Source: Actinernus sp. WN-2022
Taxonomy: Eukaryota > Cnidaria > Anthozoa > Actiniaria > Actinernidae
Direction: 5' to 3'
Length of the DNA stretch: 64,000 nt
Assembly (NCBI GenBank): GCA_030867875.1
Contig: JAOWCC010001589.1
Span: 86,699,537-86,763,536 of the forward strand
The translations under genes were made by a program, and so were the position numbers. Every line of letters starts with the position of its first letter. Positions within the stretch are counted from its first letter, which is position 1. Below the pieces are notes generated by a model. That model worked only from the letters and a program-made list of their open reading frames with translations. It searched no databases and was not told the DNA's origin. Positions 36,991-48,350 of the stretch are shown piece after piece.

Positions 36991-37680
36991 CTCAGGTATA
37001 TTAAGGCCTGGGTCTCAATCTTTTACAAAATGGCCGCCACAAATCAAGAGGGGGTGGTCTATCTCTTCGTGCTTCTAAGTTGTGTTCATGACACTTTGAC
37101 AGATTCGATAAAGGCACGAGGCTAATAATTTCTAGTGACAGTTTCCATGGAAACATCTAATGTGACCTTTGAACTTTTTTTTAAGGAAATTTGACAAAAG
37201 CCTCTGGGAGGAAGGTAGAGTGTTTTAATTTGGCGGGTAGTTTACTGTAATCGAATCACGGTTAGTGCATACTCTCTTGGTCCAACTAGAACGTTTGGAA
37301 TTTATTAGGAAGGCCAATTAAGGTAAATGTGAAATTTGATACCCTTAAGTTTCAACGAATTTAACATACTTTTCCACGATGTCTAGTTGGACTGAAAAAC
37401 TACATGGTAAAACTGCATTAGTTCCACCGGTTTTAATTCTAACCTTTGTGCTCTCTACTTTCCTCCCAAGCCTTATATAATATATTCTTGAAATTGAGAT
37501 CAAAGGTCACGGATTCCGTCGCTATGGCAACCATCTTTGCCAGAACGTTAACATGTGAACTCTACATGAGATATAGTGAACTCAATCAGGTCATCGGATA
37601 CAACCAAACGAAAGTAGATCATGCACCCCTTTACTTCTAAGGGGTGTGGTCATTCTTGACCCAGGCCTTAATATACCCGA
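36991..37680. mobile_element. Non-autonomous TIR element, about 690 bp
   Basis: CTCAGGTATATTAAGGCCTG at the left is matched by CAGGCCTTAATATACCCGAG at the right with one mismatch. The internal GGGTC/GACCC extends the pairing to 24 bp. TTAA lies within both termini, and whether it is target or TIR is unresolved. No transposase is encoded. Confidence 0.75.
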
Positions 37681-38380
37681 GCCCACCCCCACCGCCTATA
37701 AGCATTCCGACAGCACCATGGACCATATTTGAGAACGTGCGCGATAATGCGAGGGGTGCGCGTGCAACCACCCGAGTCAACGACATCATCCATGTCTATG
37801 ACCTTTTACCGAAGGTTCGTTTGATTTGTACGTGACGGGGGTCCGAAAACGTTTAACCTGGGGTGCGCTACGGGATGTGGGTGTACGGGCTTTGCAGAGT
37901 TTGCATCTCTCGGGGATTATTGCTTCCCTTACATATACTGTGTTTACCCGGCTTCAAAATCTAGAGGATGCCGAGACTTATAAGTATTTATATTATATGG
38001 CAGGAGCTACTTCTGGTCAAATGGCGCGCACTGATTGGCCGTTTAGCGGGTGGAATTCTCCCGTAATGCCCACGGGCAATACGTATTTTCCCGCTGCGGT
38101 GTTTGTTTACACGAACCGGTCGAATTAAAATTTTAAAAGTTAAAACAAAATATGCCATATAATATGCCTCGGTCTGTACAGAAAAATCGCGGTCTGATAT
38201 TTCTCTGTACAGACCTCACACTCGGTTAATAAGTAGTTATTATTGGGACCATGAAGAACAAGATCCCCTCATTACTTACAAGCACCGTGTTTGGAACGCT
38301 TTAGGACAAGCTTTGATGTACGAAGACGATCCCCAGGACTATATTGAAATGGGAATTAATACCCTTTTGGAAATGTAAGA
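37681..38380 (+). other. Unidentified coding-like remnant (three short frames)
   Basis: Consecutive frames show protein-like composition: 37690-37835 (ending IIHVYDLLPKVRLICT); 37829-38128 (residues such as TYKYLYYMAGATSGQMARTD and NSPVMPTGNTYFPAAVFVY); and about 38225-38380 (YYWDHEEQDPLITYKHRVW to GINTLLEM, then stop). The first two are offset by a single frameshift near 37832, as in one broken gene. I recognise no family. The third may belong to a different gene; a hairpin CTGTACAGA/TCTGTACAG lies between. Confidence 0.4.
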
Positions 38381-39994
38381 AGATTTACCCGAGTCAATAA
38401 AAGAGACGTGGTTTTGTACAACTTTGTTTCCAACTTTTAAATGTATAACGTTTACAACATTACATTAAAAATGAAAAAATGAAAAAATTTTTTTTACATG
38501 TTTGGCCCTGCGGGCCCCGTAGATGAAGAGAGAATTTTAAAAATGATGTGAAATTGCTTCCGCTAATGGGTATCGCACTACCCCATAGGAGGTGTGATGA
38601 TGAAATACAACACACCCGGCTCTAAGAAAGAAATGGTGTCTAATTGTTTTGCGGCAGTAATAACAGCGTGGTGTTAAATCTCGATGTAAAAAAATACCTC
38701 ATGCAGGATGAGACACGGTGCAAAGCATGGCGGGAGTATTGGTGATTCTGGTAATTCATCACATTTTAGACACTAAAAAAGTTAACGAATAACCTCCTCA
38801 TCCCTCCATTTCCATAAGGTAACCATATAGGGTGGTGACGACAGCGTTCATAAATTATACCATCTCGGCAATGCATTCGGCAAGTTAACATGTTTCTGTT
38901 GCAATAGATTCAATTCAGAGAGCTGAAAAAAGATTGGAACAGGTAGTGAGATTACGGTTGAAACATAAGTTTTGGTTGATGTTGTTCCAAGTATAATAGC
39001 CTTTAATTCTCTTGTCTAAATTTCTAATAAGAAAGAGAGTTGGGAGAAATAGTTTTTGATGCTGTCTTTTTCTGAAATCGATCCCGGCTTTGCTGGCAAC
39101 AGACGTATTCCTCAATCTTTGTTCCACCGGAAGCGGTAGTTGACGGAGGATAGCAGCATGGCTATAAAATGGTTGGAGTCAAATTTCTGTCTGGAAAAAA
39201 ACCAAAAAGAAGAACTGAATTAGTGTTTTTAGAGGTTTTTTTCTTAGATTCGCTCTTACAAGAGCGGGGCGAGCAGCCCAGGAAAGCATAAAAAAATACC
39301 AAATTGATAAGCGAAGTGGGGATCTCCCAAACAAAAGAGCCATGTCTTCCGTACCGTTTTCCCACAGCTTGCCTTTCCAGGCCTGCAAAATACCGTACGC
39401 CTGGTCGGCCGAAAGCTGCTTTAGGCTAGCCAATCTCTCCTGCACCGTCTCTTCGGTCAATTTGCCCCACAAAAGGCAGAACTTATTTCAGTTAGGCGAT
39501 CTCGAAACCTTCGCGAGCGGTCTCCCATGCCTCCGCAAACCATTCTTTCGGCCGGATTTTCTTCCATTGTGGGATGGTTGCGGTCACCAAAACCACGTAC
39601 AAATGTTGTGTCAAAGCCTCAATTGCTCACGATTCACTTTCTCCACCTCGTCCACCGATATGAATTTCATAGTCCTGGCCATCTTCCCAAAGGTTCCAAA
39701 CCTTTTGGTAATCCTGCTGAAGCATTCACACTACGGCTAATACCTAACCAAAACAACACGGACTTTCTATTTTATACTCCCTTGGTTCATCATAACCTTA
39801 CAACCAATCCGAAGCGCGCTGGTGCCTCTTATGACGTCATTCTCTCGACCAATCACGAGCCAGCCTTTGACCCATAATTATGGGGCACAAGTGCGCCATA
39901 ATCAGGAATGTGACGTCATAGCCCTGGCCCTGTTTCGACCAATCAGGAGCCCGCCTGTGGTCCAAAGTGAGTGCCATGACTATTGGGAGGAAGA
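38381..39994. other. Stretch without confident gene
   Basis: A minus-strand frame at 39179-39472 begins with the protein-like WGKLTEETVQERLASLKQLS and LQAWKGKLWENGTED, possibly an exon or transposon fragment, but its continuation is not open. The rest is AT-rich or low in signal. Confidence 0.4.
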
Positions 39995-40450
39995 GACATT
40001 AGTAAAATCTGGTGGACCCATTAAGCCGAATTTATGGTGGAGATATAGGGACGATATAGTCTAAGTTTGGACTCAAGGTTTACCGAAGCTTCTAGAATTC
40101 ACTGACTATATCAACTCACTCTATCCCACTATTAAATTTAAATTAGTCTGTTCGGACCACGCCCTTAGTTTGTTAGACCTCACTCTTGGACGGTGTCATT
40201 TCCACCGATATTTATGCAAAGCCTACGGACAGCCCTCTCTATTTGCCATTTATAGTAGCTCGCACTCCTTACACTGGCACCGTCAGTCCCATATGGGGTA
40301 GCACCGAGGGTAAATAGAAATTGTTCGTCCCGGGCAACTTTAGATAAGCGCTGCATGCAGTGAATACAAGAATTATTTAAAGCGTCAGGGTTATCCCCTA
40401 CCTCTTATTGAAGCCAGAACTTTCTGGTGGGAAATCTAGGAAATCAAATA
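39995..40450 (+). pseudogene. Penelope-like reverse-transcriptase fragment
   Basis: The plus-strand frame reads KPNLWWRYRDDIV, with the catalytic Y-x-D-D, then FTDYINSLYPTIKFKLVCSD and ALSLLDLTLG, typical of Penelope RT after motif C. In-frame stops and shifts follow, through LCKAYGQPSLFAIYSSS. It is decayed and separate from the Penelope fragment at 5.3-6.4 kb. Confidence 0.7.
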
Positions 40451-40665
40451 TAGAGGCTAAATTTGAAAAAAAAAATATGAAGTCGGTTCAAATAGCTTCG
40501 TATATATTCTGTTCTTAGTTTTTCTCAAGAAAGCAGATAGAGTTTAGAAGAAATAGTTTGTTTTGACGCTGTACGTATGAACTTGAAAGTGCCGACATAA
40601 GCGAACCGTTGCTAATTAACTCATTATGTTGCTTATAACGGTCTTGATTGAGAGAGTGGTAGCCT

Positions 40666-40674
40666 CCCAATTAC
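40666..40674. repeat. Target-site duplication CCCAATTAC (left)
   Basis: An exact direct repeat of 44953-44961 flanking the TIRs of the Mutator-type composite. Confidence 0.93.
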
Positions 40675-40861
40675 TAGCCTGATTATCAGACTGTCGATGT
40701 CGTCCGCTCACTTCCTCCCACCTCCCAGTCTGATGGACTTCGACATAAACCGTGTTCCTGACGTCATTTAATTTCGACCAATCAGAGCGAAGGTTTTATT
40801 TTTAGAGAACTGAGGTATGCGTGGAATGTCCAGTGGAGCCTGCATGAAGGACAAGCCAAAT

Positions 40862-41015
40862 CGCGGACGATACAAACGGATTTGATATGGCTTTGGAGAA
40901 AGCGTGCGAAACTTTCGACATTTCTGAATTATTCCCCGAACAGCGAAAAGCAATTTACCCCTCGTTTCCCGGAAGGACCTTGGCCATCACAGCTACATCT
41001 ATAGGCGACGACCAG
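40862..41015 (+). pseudogene. Helicase-like exon fragment in left TIR
   Basis: One frame gives MALEKACETFDISELFPEQR followed by KAIYPSFPGRTLAITATSIG. The LFPEQ/KAI pattern recalls the Q motif of RecQ-type helicases, but the GKS motif expected next is absent. The mirror copy lies at 44616-44740 in the right TIR. It is probably a captured exon. Confidence 0.45.
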
Positions 41016-43156
41016 GTTAACACCTGGAATAAAAAATCTAATGTTTGAGAGGGATAGGTTAAAGAAGACAGCTGAAAGGCTCAATACAGATAAAAGCTGG
41101 CAGGATTATAAACACATAAAAAATAAAGTTAACTATAGTATTAAGTCTTCTAAAACAGAATATTATAGTTTGTACTTCAGAGAAAATACTAAGAACATAA
41201 AACAGACATGGAAAGGGATTAATAACTTGCTGGGCAAAAACCTAAATACAACTTGCATTAAAAACATTACATATAACAACAAAAACCATACTACTTCGGA
41301 AGGAAAGAGTAACGCACTTAACGCTCACTTTACAGAAGTAGGGCCTAAGCTAGCCTCTGAACTTCCCCCTTCTGTAAGGCAGTATTCCGACTATATAAAT
41401 TCTACCGAACATTCGTTCACTATCGAAGAGACTTCAAACAATGAGGTTATTAAACTGTTAAAAGCCCTGCCATTAAATAAAGCATGTGGTTTAGATGGCA
41501 TTTCAACTAGGCTGTTAAAGGAGGCAGATACAATAATAGCCCCATCTCTTACTTTTATATTTAACCTCTCTATTTGCACTGGGATTTTCCCAAGTGATTG
41601 GAAAGTTGCAAAGGTAACACCAATCTATAAAGATGACAAGAAATGCATTCCCGATAACTATAGACCTATCTCTGTTTTGCCTGCCGTCACTAAACTAATA
41701 GAAAGGATTATTTTTAATCAATTCTATAGCTATCTGACAGAGCATGGTTTACTTACAGATTCACAATCTGGCTTCAGACCCTTACATTCCACATTGACTG
41801 CTCTACTAGATGCTACCAATGATTGGTTTTTAAACATAGATAAGGGTCTCTTAAATGGAATTATCTTTTTGGACCTAAAAAAGGCATTTGACACCATGGA
41901 CCATAAAATCTTATTAGGAAAATTGAAACTATATGGTGTCTGCCAAGCAAGTCTAAACTGGTTTACTTCCTATCTTACGGAACGAACACAAAAAACGTTT
42001 GTGGATGGTGTACTGTCAGATAGCTGTAGAATTAAATGCGGAATACCACAAGAATCTATCCTTGGACCGCTACTTTTTATAATCTATATAAATGATCTTC
42101 CATCTTGTGATCTTTACTCTAAAGTGCGGATGTATGCAGATGATACTAGTCTAACTATTGCAAATACTGATGAGAAAATCCTAGAGCAACAAATGAACCA
42201 TGACCTTTGTGAAATACATACATGGTTAAAAGCTAGTAAACTCAGTCTGAATGTGGTCAAAACAAAATACATGATAATAGCTAGTCAACATAAAGTAAAA
42301 CATCTTGAATATCCGTTTCAAATTGAAGTAGATCACAAACCCTTGAAAAGAGAAACTACATACAAATATCTTGGAGTTAAGATCGATCAATCTTTAACAT
42401 GGAAGGATCAAGTAGACACAATTTCTAAGAAAGCTTCAGGGGGTATAGGGGCGCTGAGACGAGTTAGGCATCTCGTACCTCACAAAACGCTAATTACAAT
42501 GTATAATTCCCTTGTACTACCGTATTTCAATTACTGTAGTGCAGTATGGGGGAACTGTGGAAAAGGGATATCTGACATACTCCAAACTCTACAAAATAGA
42601 GCTGCCAGGGTGGTCACCTTTTCCAATTATGATAGACGGTCAACTGAGTTGTTGAACGAACTTGAATGGGATAATCTTGAGACAAGAAGATCAAAGCAAC
42701 TGGCTATATTAATGTACAAAACTATGAATGGGAGCACTCCAAATTATTTGAAGGAAATCTTTAAAAGCACAACTCTTGTACATTCCTATAACTTAAGAAA
42801 CTCAAGCTATAACGTATCTGTACCAAGACCGCACACTGAAGCTGGAAAACGCAGCTTTCATTATAGGGGGGCTGTTCTCTGGAATAGTTTATCCAATGAT
42901 ACAAGAAGACAGACAAGCGTGGCATTATTTAAATATACACTATAATTTAGATTAACAAATAATTTTTGAATAAGAATTATGCAGTTTATATTAGGATAAT
43001 ATATTTTAGGGATTTACACTTTTTACAACACATTTTTAACTAGGGATCCATTTCTGTCATTTTATTATTAGTTCATGTATGCACGGCTCTCGGGAAGAGC
43101 ATTATATGTATGATGAGACACCGTGTTGAAATAAAGATTATGTATGTATGTATGTA
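41016..43156 (+). mobile_element. 5'-truncated LINE inserted in the Mutator TIR
   Basis: LINE sequence starts immediately after GACGACCAGG of the TIR. It ends in a (TATG)n tail at about 43138-43156, after which TIR sequence resumes. No clear target duplication is seen and about five TIR bases are missing, suggesting a small deletion on insertion. Confidence 0.85.
41041..42945 (+). CDS. LINE reverse transcriptase, near-complete, 634 aa (element-encoded)
   Basis: This is a long uninterrupted RT of a CR1/L2-type LINE lacking the N-terminal endonuclease. Motifs run in order: [90 protein letters not shown], the catalytic MYADDTSL, then YKYLGVKIDQSLTWKDQV. The C-terminal domain has LPYFNYCSAVWGNC, LQNRAARVV and a SYNLRNSS tail. 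A glutamate replaces the nearly invariant glycine of PQG(S/T) near base 42055, so activity is doubtful despite the open frame. The first codons are truncated sequence, not a native start. Confidence 0.9.
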   Translation: MFERDRLKKTAERLNTDKSWQDYKHIKNKVNYSIKSSKTEYYSLYFRENTKNIKQTWKGINNLLGKNLNTTCIKNITYNNKNHTTSEGKSNALNAHFTEVGPKLASELPPSVRQYSDYINSTEHSFTIEETSNNEVIKLLKALPLNKACGLDGISTRLLKEADTIIAPSLTFIFNLSICTGIFPSDWKVAKVTPIYKDDKKCIPDNYRPISVLPAVTKLIERIIFNQFYSYLTEHGLLTDSQSGFRPLHSTLTALLDATNDWFLNIDKGLLNGIIFLDLKKAFDTMDHKILLGKLKLYGVCQASLNWFTSYLTERTQKTFVDGVLSDSCRIKCGIPQESILGPLLFIIYINDLPSCDLYSKVRMYADDTSLTIANTDEKILEQQMNHDLCEIHTWLKASKLSLNVVKTKYMIIASQHKVKHLEYPFQIEVDHKPLKRETTYKYLGVKIDQSLTWKDQVDTISKKASGGIGALRRVRHLVPHKTLITMYNSLVLPYFNYCSAVWGNCGKGISDILQTLQNRAARVVTFSNYDRRSTELLNELEWDNLETRRSKQLAILMYKTMNGSTPNYLKEIFKSTTLVHSYNLRNSSYNVSVPRPHTEAGKRSFHYRGAVLWNSLSNDTRRQTSVALFKYTL

Positions 43157-44091
43157 ATCGAGAAAGGAGAAATTATGTATAGCCTTCTAGTACAGCTCGC
43201 TAGAATCATGCTTTCCTGCACTGCAGAATTCTTATGTTTTACAGCTTCAAACTTATGTCGAATTCTCAGAACTAACCCTAACCATATCCTGTTTGAGCTG
43301 CTATGGTTTTTTGGGCAGCAGGAACTTTTTAAATAGGATTTTTCGTACAGTATTTCAAGCGCATGGTCACAACACTGATTTGTTGTACTTTACAATTTGT
43401 CAAAATCAAGACTGTTCAAAATTCTGATAACATAAATATTTAGGCGAATGTAATCCAACTTTTACCATGACATATTCACTATATGTGTTCACTCCTGTAA
43501 ACATTTCATGCCATTCCATGAAAGATTTAGTCTTCTTAAGGCGAAAAAGCTAAGATATTTCAGCTTTTAGGTCAGCAAAATTGTCAAAATAAAGTGTGTT
43601 AAAAATTCTGCAAACATAAATAATTGCCCAAATGTCGTGAAACTATTACCATGACATACTCAGTATGTGTGTTCACTGCTGTAAAAAACTCATTACATTT
43701 CATGAAATATTTGGTCTTCTAAATGCCAACATTCTAGGAGACATCACATTTTAATACAAAGCGGTCGAGGAAGATTAATGATTTTCCAAAGCCCGTAGCT
43801 AGTAGATTCATAAACATCGCGATATCGATAGCGTTTCCTATCAGATTTTCCCAGTACACGTCTGAGGACAACATGTTTCTCCACGTTCTGTTTCTATAAG
43901 CTTGAAGCTGTAGAACATATTCTGCAGTGCATGAAAGAGCCGTGAACGGTCAGCGGTCTGGAACAAGATGGCGGATAATTTTAACGCTCCGTTCCGGGAT
44001 TCTAATATGCCTCACGTTCGTACTATGTTCTGTTATATTGACGTAAATTAGCCAAACTTTGTTTTAAATAATTCCATTAGACCGTTTTACC

Positions 44092-44220
44092 ATGTCTGCG
44101 GAAAGAGAGGAACTTGAAAACATGCTTGAAAAGATGTTTGACAAAAAGCTGGAACCGATTACGAAATCGATGGATTTAATCAGCCACAAGTATGATGTGT
44201 TTCTTAAGGAACTACAGTAA
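44092..44220 (+). other. Short LINE ORF1-like coding stretch, 42 codons
   Basis: MSAEREELENMLEKMFDKKL to YDVFLKELQ and stop: an acidic coiled-coil start resembling the N-termini of LINE ORF1 proteins, or a captured exon. It is followed by AT-rich sequence and a (GTT)n tract at 44531-44546. Confidence 0.4.
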
Positions 44221-44952
44221 CTTCGTAACACTGTATAAAATATATGATTTTTCTCTCTTTTCTTAAGTATAATCGTTTGTGTCAGTATCTATGGTAACCA
44301 AATCTACATATCATCTTTAGTTTCTTCACTTCATGTATGTAGTTATATATTTATTTAATTATTTGTGTATCTTGTATCCGACCGTATATATATTTCCATT
44401 ATATCAATATATTTGCGTTACCTAGCTTGATTAGCTTTTAAGTTATTTCTAGGTAACCCATACCATTAAATTGTTTAATTCTCCCTCCCTTTTATATGTA
44501 AAACATTTCGTTATGGTATGAATAAAATCGTTGTTGTTGTTGTTGTGATTCTGGCGATCTGTAGAAGTTGTAGAAGTTAGCTACATAATTTCTCCTTTCT
44601 CGATTCTCTACCTGGTCGTCGCCTATAGATGTAGCTGTGATGGCCAAGGTCCTTCCGGGAAACGAGGGGTAAATTGCTTTTCGCTGTTCGGGGAATAATT
44701 CAGAAATGTCGAAAGTTTCGCACGCTTTCTCCAAAGCCATATCAAGTCCGTTTGTATCGTCCGCGATTTGGCTTGTCCTTCATGCAGGCTCCACTGGACA
44801 TTCCACGCATACCTCAGTTCTCTAAAAATAAAACCTTCGCTCTGATTGGTCGAAATTAAATGACGTCAGGAACACGGTTTATGTCGAAGTCCATCAGACT
44901 GGGAGGTGGGAGGAAGTGAGCGGACGACATCGACAGTCTGATAATCAGGCTA

Positions 44953-44961
44953 CCCAATTAC
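44953..44961. repeat. Target-site duplication CCCAATTAC (right)
   Basis: Matches 40666-40674. Confidence 0.93.
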
Positions 44962-45049
44962 AAGATCATTCACGCATTGACAACCTTGAGGAACCTTTTC
45001 AATCAGCGTACATGACTGATGAGCACTGAGTCTGCGCTCATCCATCAGA

Positions 45050-46115
45050 GTTCAAAATGATGTACTATGCGCCATTGATGACGATGGATGTGCTAGATCT
45101 GTCAGCAGCCTTCGATACCGTTGACCACGGTTTCCGCTCCTATCTTTCTGGACGGATGCAGTTCGTGTGCATTGGGAAAGCAGTCATCTAGTCGTCCACT
45201 AAACTGCGGTATCCCCCACTGTTCCGTGCAGGGACCGATGCTATTTCTTCTATGCACTGCACCCCTCGGTGATATTATGCGCCATCATGGCGTTTCGTAT
45301 CATATGTACTTACTATGCTGATAATACATAAATCTACTTTACATTCAAGTCATCTGGCCTTGGGGTTCTAAACAAAGTCACTGAGCAAAAATAGAGGCAT
45401 ACATGCGTGATATTGATCGCTGGGTGCTTGATAATAATCTTAAACTACACAGCGACAAGACCGAGCTCTAATATCTAAATATCGTAATTAGCCTCCCATT
45501 GACTCTGTCCAAGTTGGGGATTTTCATATTGCATCCTCCTGCTCTGCTAGGAACATTGGCGTCATCTTTGACAGCACCATGAATCTCGTGAGTCAAAGGA
45601 CATTTGTAAGAAATCATTCTATCAGATTAGAAACATTCTCGTAAGTCAGAAGATTCTTAAGTTATGACACTACTAAGACTCTAGTCAACGCTTTGTCATA
45701 TCTCGTATAGCTGTAATACTTTATTACACGGTCTCCCAAGCTATCTTATTCAGCGCTTACATACTTTCTTAACTTGGCCTCTAGGCTCGTTATGCTTTCA
45801 TGCGATCACATCACACCACTTCTTTTTTATTCACACTGGCTCCCACTGGAGCAGCGCATCGTTTTAAAGATTCTCTCGACTTTTAATTCCGTACGTTCCG
45901 CGACGCGCGTAGAACTATTCCTTCAGCAACCTACACATCGCCTGAAGTCGTATGGCGCAAGGGCGTTTTCTATCTGCGCGCCTTGGCTTTGGAACACCTT
46001 GCCTACAGAAATCAGGCGGAGCTCTTCCACGTCATGTTTCAAAAGGAGTCTTAAAACTTATTTATTCAAATTAGCTTCGATAATAGGCCCTTTGCAGGAC
46101 CTGGTCACGTGACCT
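45050..46115 (+). pseudogene. Heavily decayed LINE reverse transcriptase
   Basis: Scattered RT motifs appear in several frames: LDLSAAFDTVDHG, YLSGRMQFV, CGIPHCSVQGPMLF, and later in 45774-46112 HITPLLFYSHWLPLEQRIVL with FSICAPWLWNTLPTEIRRS. Many stops and frameshifts show long decay. It ends at about 46130 in AATAAAAAAAATTGG. Confidence 0.8.
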
Positions 46116-46640
46116 TAGCCTGTCAATAAAAAAAATTGGCGCTAGAACAACATGGATGCCAGAAATGGAAAGAGCAAGCCAAAATTAGTAAAAAAAAAAA
46201 AAAGTTTTATGTTCATATCTTTAATTAAAACTGAAGGAATAGCAAATTTTGGTAAGTAAAAATATATAAAAGTGATTACACAATACGAGAGGAAAAAGGA
46301 AATGACGTAAGTAGACTGACGGATAAGAGAGAACTCGCGTAAAAAAATATACAAGTTTCATCACGCTTACTTATTCAGACTGAGTGGTTCAAGAGTTTTA
46401 GCTAAGTCGATAAAGGCCGGGGATAAGTTGCATGCCAGTGTTAGAGTGGTTAGAGCAGGAAAGGAAATGTCCAGAGACTGTGGTGTCGTTTAGTTTCTCC
46501 GATGTATTAGAGTTTAAAAAAAATCGCCATTCCTACTTGGGCTTTTGACTAATTTCCATTTCTGGCATCCATGTTTTTTTTTGATTGACAGGCTAAAAAG
46601 GTTGCGTGACCAGGTCCTGCAAAGGACCTATAGTCATTAT
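46080..46640. repeat. Inverted repeat of LINE 3' end enclosing a Penelope-like fragment
   Basis: GCAGGACCTGGTCACGTGAC through GATGCCAGAAATGGAAA at the left is repeated in inverted form at about 46540-46625. Between them, 46350-46510 resembles the 3' end of Penelope coding sequence (TTCAAGAGTTTTAGCTAAG versus TTCAAGTGTTTTGGCCTTG at 5.3 kb). Confidence 0.6.
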
Positions 46641-47245
46641 GCATTAAGCCACCCCCGGGGCACCCACGGCATTTGTCGATATTTGTCAGATGGTTGTTGC
46701 CCGAATGTGTAGGGGAAAACATCACTTTTTCTCATGTAGATTGAACCCAGGGGCCGGACCCTGGGGATTTGTAATACGAGGTCCGCGGTATACCAACTCG
46801 AAGATTCCTGGATTTTTTCGCGCACGAGTTCTTTGGTTAAACTGTCGCACTTCGTCATTATGCCAGTTTTCAATGATTGGAATAACAACAGGACAAGGAA
46901 AGAAGCTTTTCTTCTAGTTTCAATGACGTATACATCACGGGAATCCTTTTTATTTGCCCCCAGGGGGTGGGGATTTGTCGGAATTCCTCTGCCCCATACC
47001 CAGGGGGTTTAATGAGGTTTGGTATTTGGACAAATCCCCCAGGTGGAAGCCGCTGATTGATGCATTAGTTCTACGTGGTTTTATTTCGTTTCTATTCATA
47101 TCTTACTGGCTGTTATTATTTTTACATTTCTTATTATCTTAATTAGTTTTCTTCAATAGCCCATATGGGCTCTTGTTTTCTTAGATTTACCTCTGTAATC
47201 AGTTATAAAGCGCATTTGGGTATTCTGTAAAATGCGCTATAGAAA
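46641..47245. other. Noncoding stretch with LINE/SINE-like 3' tail
   Basis: Bases 47180-47245 (CATTTGGGTATTCTG then AAAATGCGCTATAGAAATA) resemble the 3' end shared by L2-type LINEs and their SINEs. No coding gene was recognised. Confidence 0.4.
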
Positions 47246-48023
47246 TACAGTTGAACCTCCCGTAAGCGACCACCCTCGGGACCTGGAAAAGTGGTCGCTT
47301 ACGAGAGGTGGTCGCTAACGAGAGTAACCACCACAGGAAGCCCACATTTTAGTAATATGATTCTGGTCTCTAGGGACAGGGAATATCAATACAACAACAT
47401 ATTTTATCACTACAGTTTATTATTATGGGTTTGTAGTGCTCCAACCTCAAAACCTTTAAAATTTTCAGCGAACATGAACTTCAACAGATAAACGGGGCTT
47501 CATTAGTGTCAAAAAATATTTACAGTTTATGGCTTGAAAAACCTTTAAATACACAACAACTCGTTTGGGGATACTGGGTCTTTGTTGCTATAGACCACCG
47601 CGCGATATTCCCCACGGATGGAGAAAAAAATTTCTTACAATAAGAGTATTCAAACAGTAACTATATAGTGATCGCTTCGTGTTCGCTGATCGCAATAATG
47701 AATGTGACATGCGTTAACCGCTGTATATATGTTGGGCTTGGTCATCCACTTCCGCCCTTGGTATTTAATCATGACAAACAAGTCTATCACCCACTAAATA
47801 CACAACAACTCGTTTGGGGCTACTGGGTCTTTATTGCTATAGACCACCGCGCGATATTCCCCAAACCCCCAAAGGAGCTGATGTACTATCAGTGAGTGGC
47901 CACTACTACCGCCGGTATACCATGCTGATAGCTTTGCTCATCATGTTGACTGCTGCTAATTTGTATTGAAGCGAACAATCTAAATATCGTTCATATGCAT
48001 TAGAAAGCCAGTCGCCTTGGAGC

Positions 48024-48350
48024 TTAATATAGTGTCCAGGAACACCGCAGCTCTGGGCAAATGTTGCGCCTCCCTCCTAAAGGAGTGTCCTGAGAAACGT
48101 CCTCTATCAACGCCACTTGCTCGAGTTTATTTGTGAAAATAGGGTACGTGAGAGGCTTGATGGATTCTTTAGCTTGATAAGTAAATGCAGGACCAATGCA
48201 GTGTTCTTTAGAGTTAAAAAAACCCGCTAGCTTGAAGGCATTCACAACTGCTGACAGTGGGCACAAGTTAGAATGCTCAACTTTGGGGACTGGCACTAGC
48301 AGGGTGCGATTACGATACTGAATGGTTTTAGACCAACGAACTATGAGCAT
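48024..48350 (-). pseudogene. Tyrosine-recombinase C-terminal fragment (DIRS-like)
   Basis: The frame carries IVRWSKTIQYRNRTLLVPVP, LCPLSAVVNAF and PAFTYQAKES, then PLTYPIFTNKL, the region leading to the catalytic HxxR of eukaryotic tyrosine recombinases. The catalytic block is frameshifted (DTPLGGRRN instead of SxHSxRRGxA). Confidence 0.65.

Larger units (their letters stand above)
40675..44952. mobile_element. Mutator-type composite element, 4.3 kb, with about 340-bp TIRs and 9-bp duplication
   Basis: The left arm (40675-41015) begins TAGCCTGATTATCAGACTG and is repeated in reverse complement at about 44612-44952 with near identity. The TIRs include a block able to encode FDISELFPEQRKAIYPSF, which resembles the Q-motif start of RecQ-family helicases. 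The left TIR is interrupted by a LINE, after which the TIR sequence resumes (ATCGAGAAAGGAGAAATTAT). No Mutator transposase was recognised, so it is non-autonomous. Confidence 0.88.
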
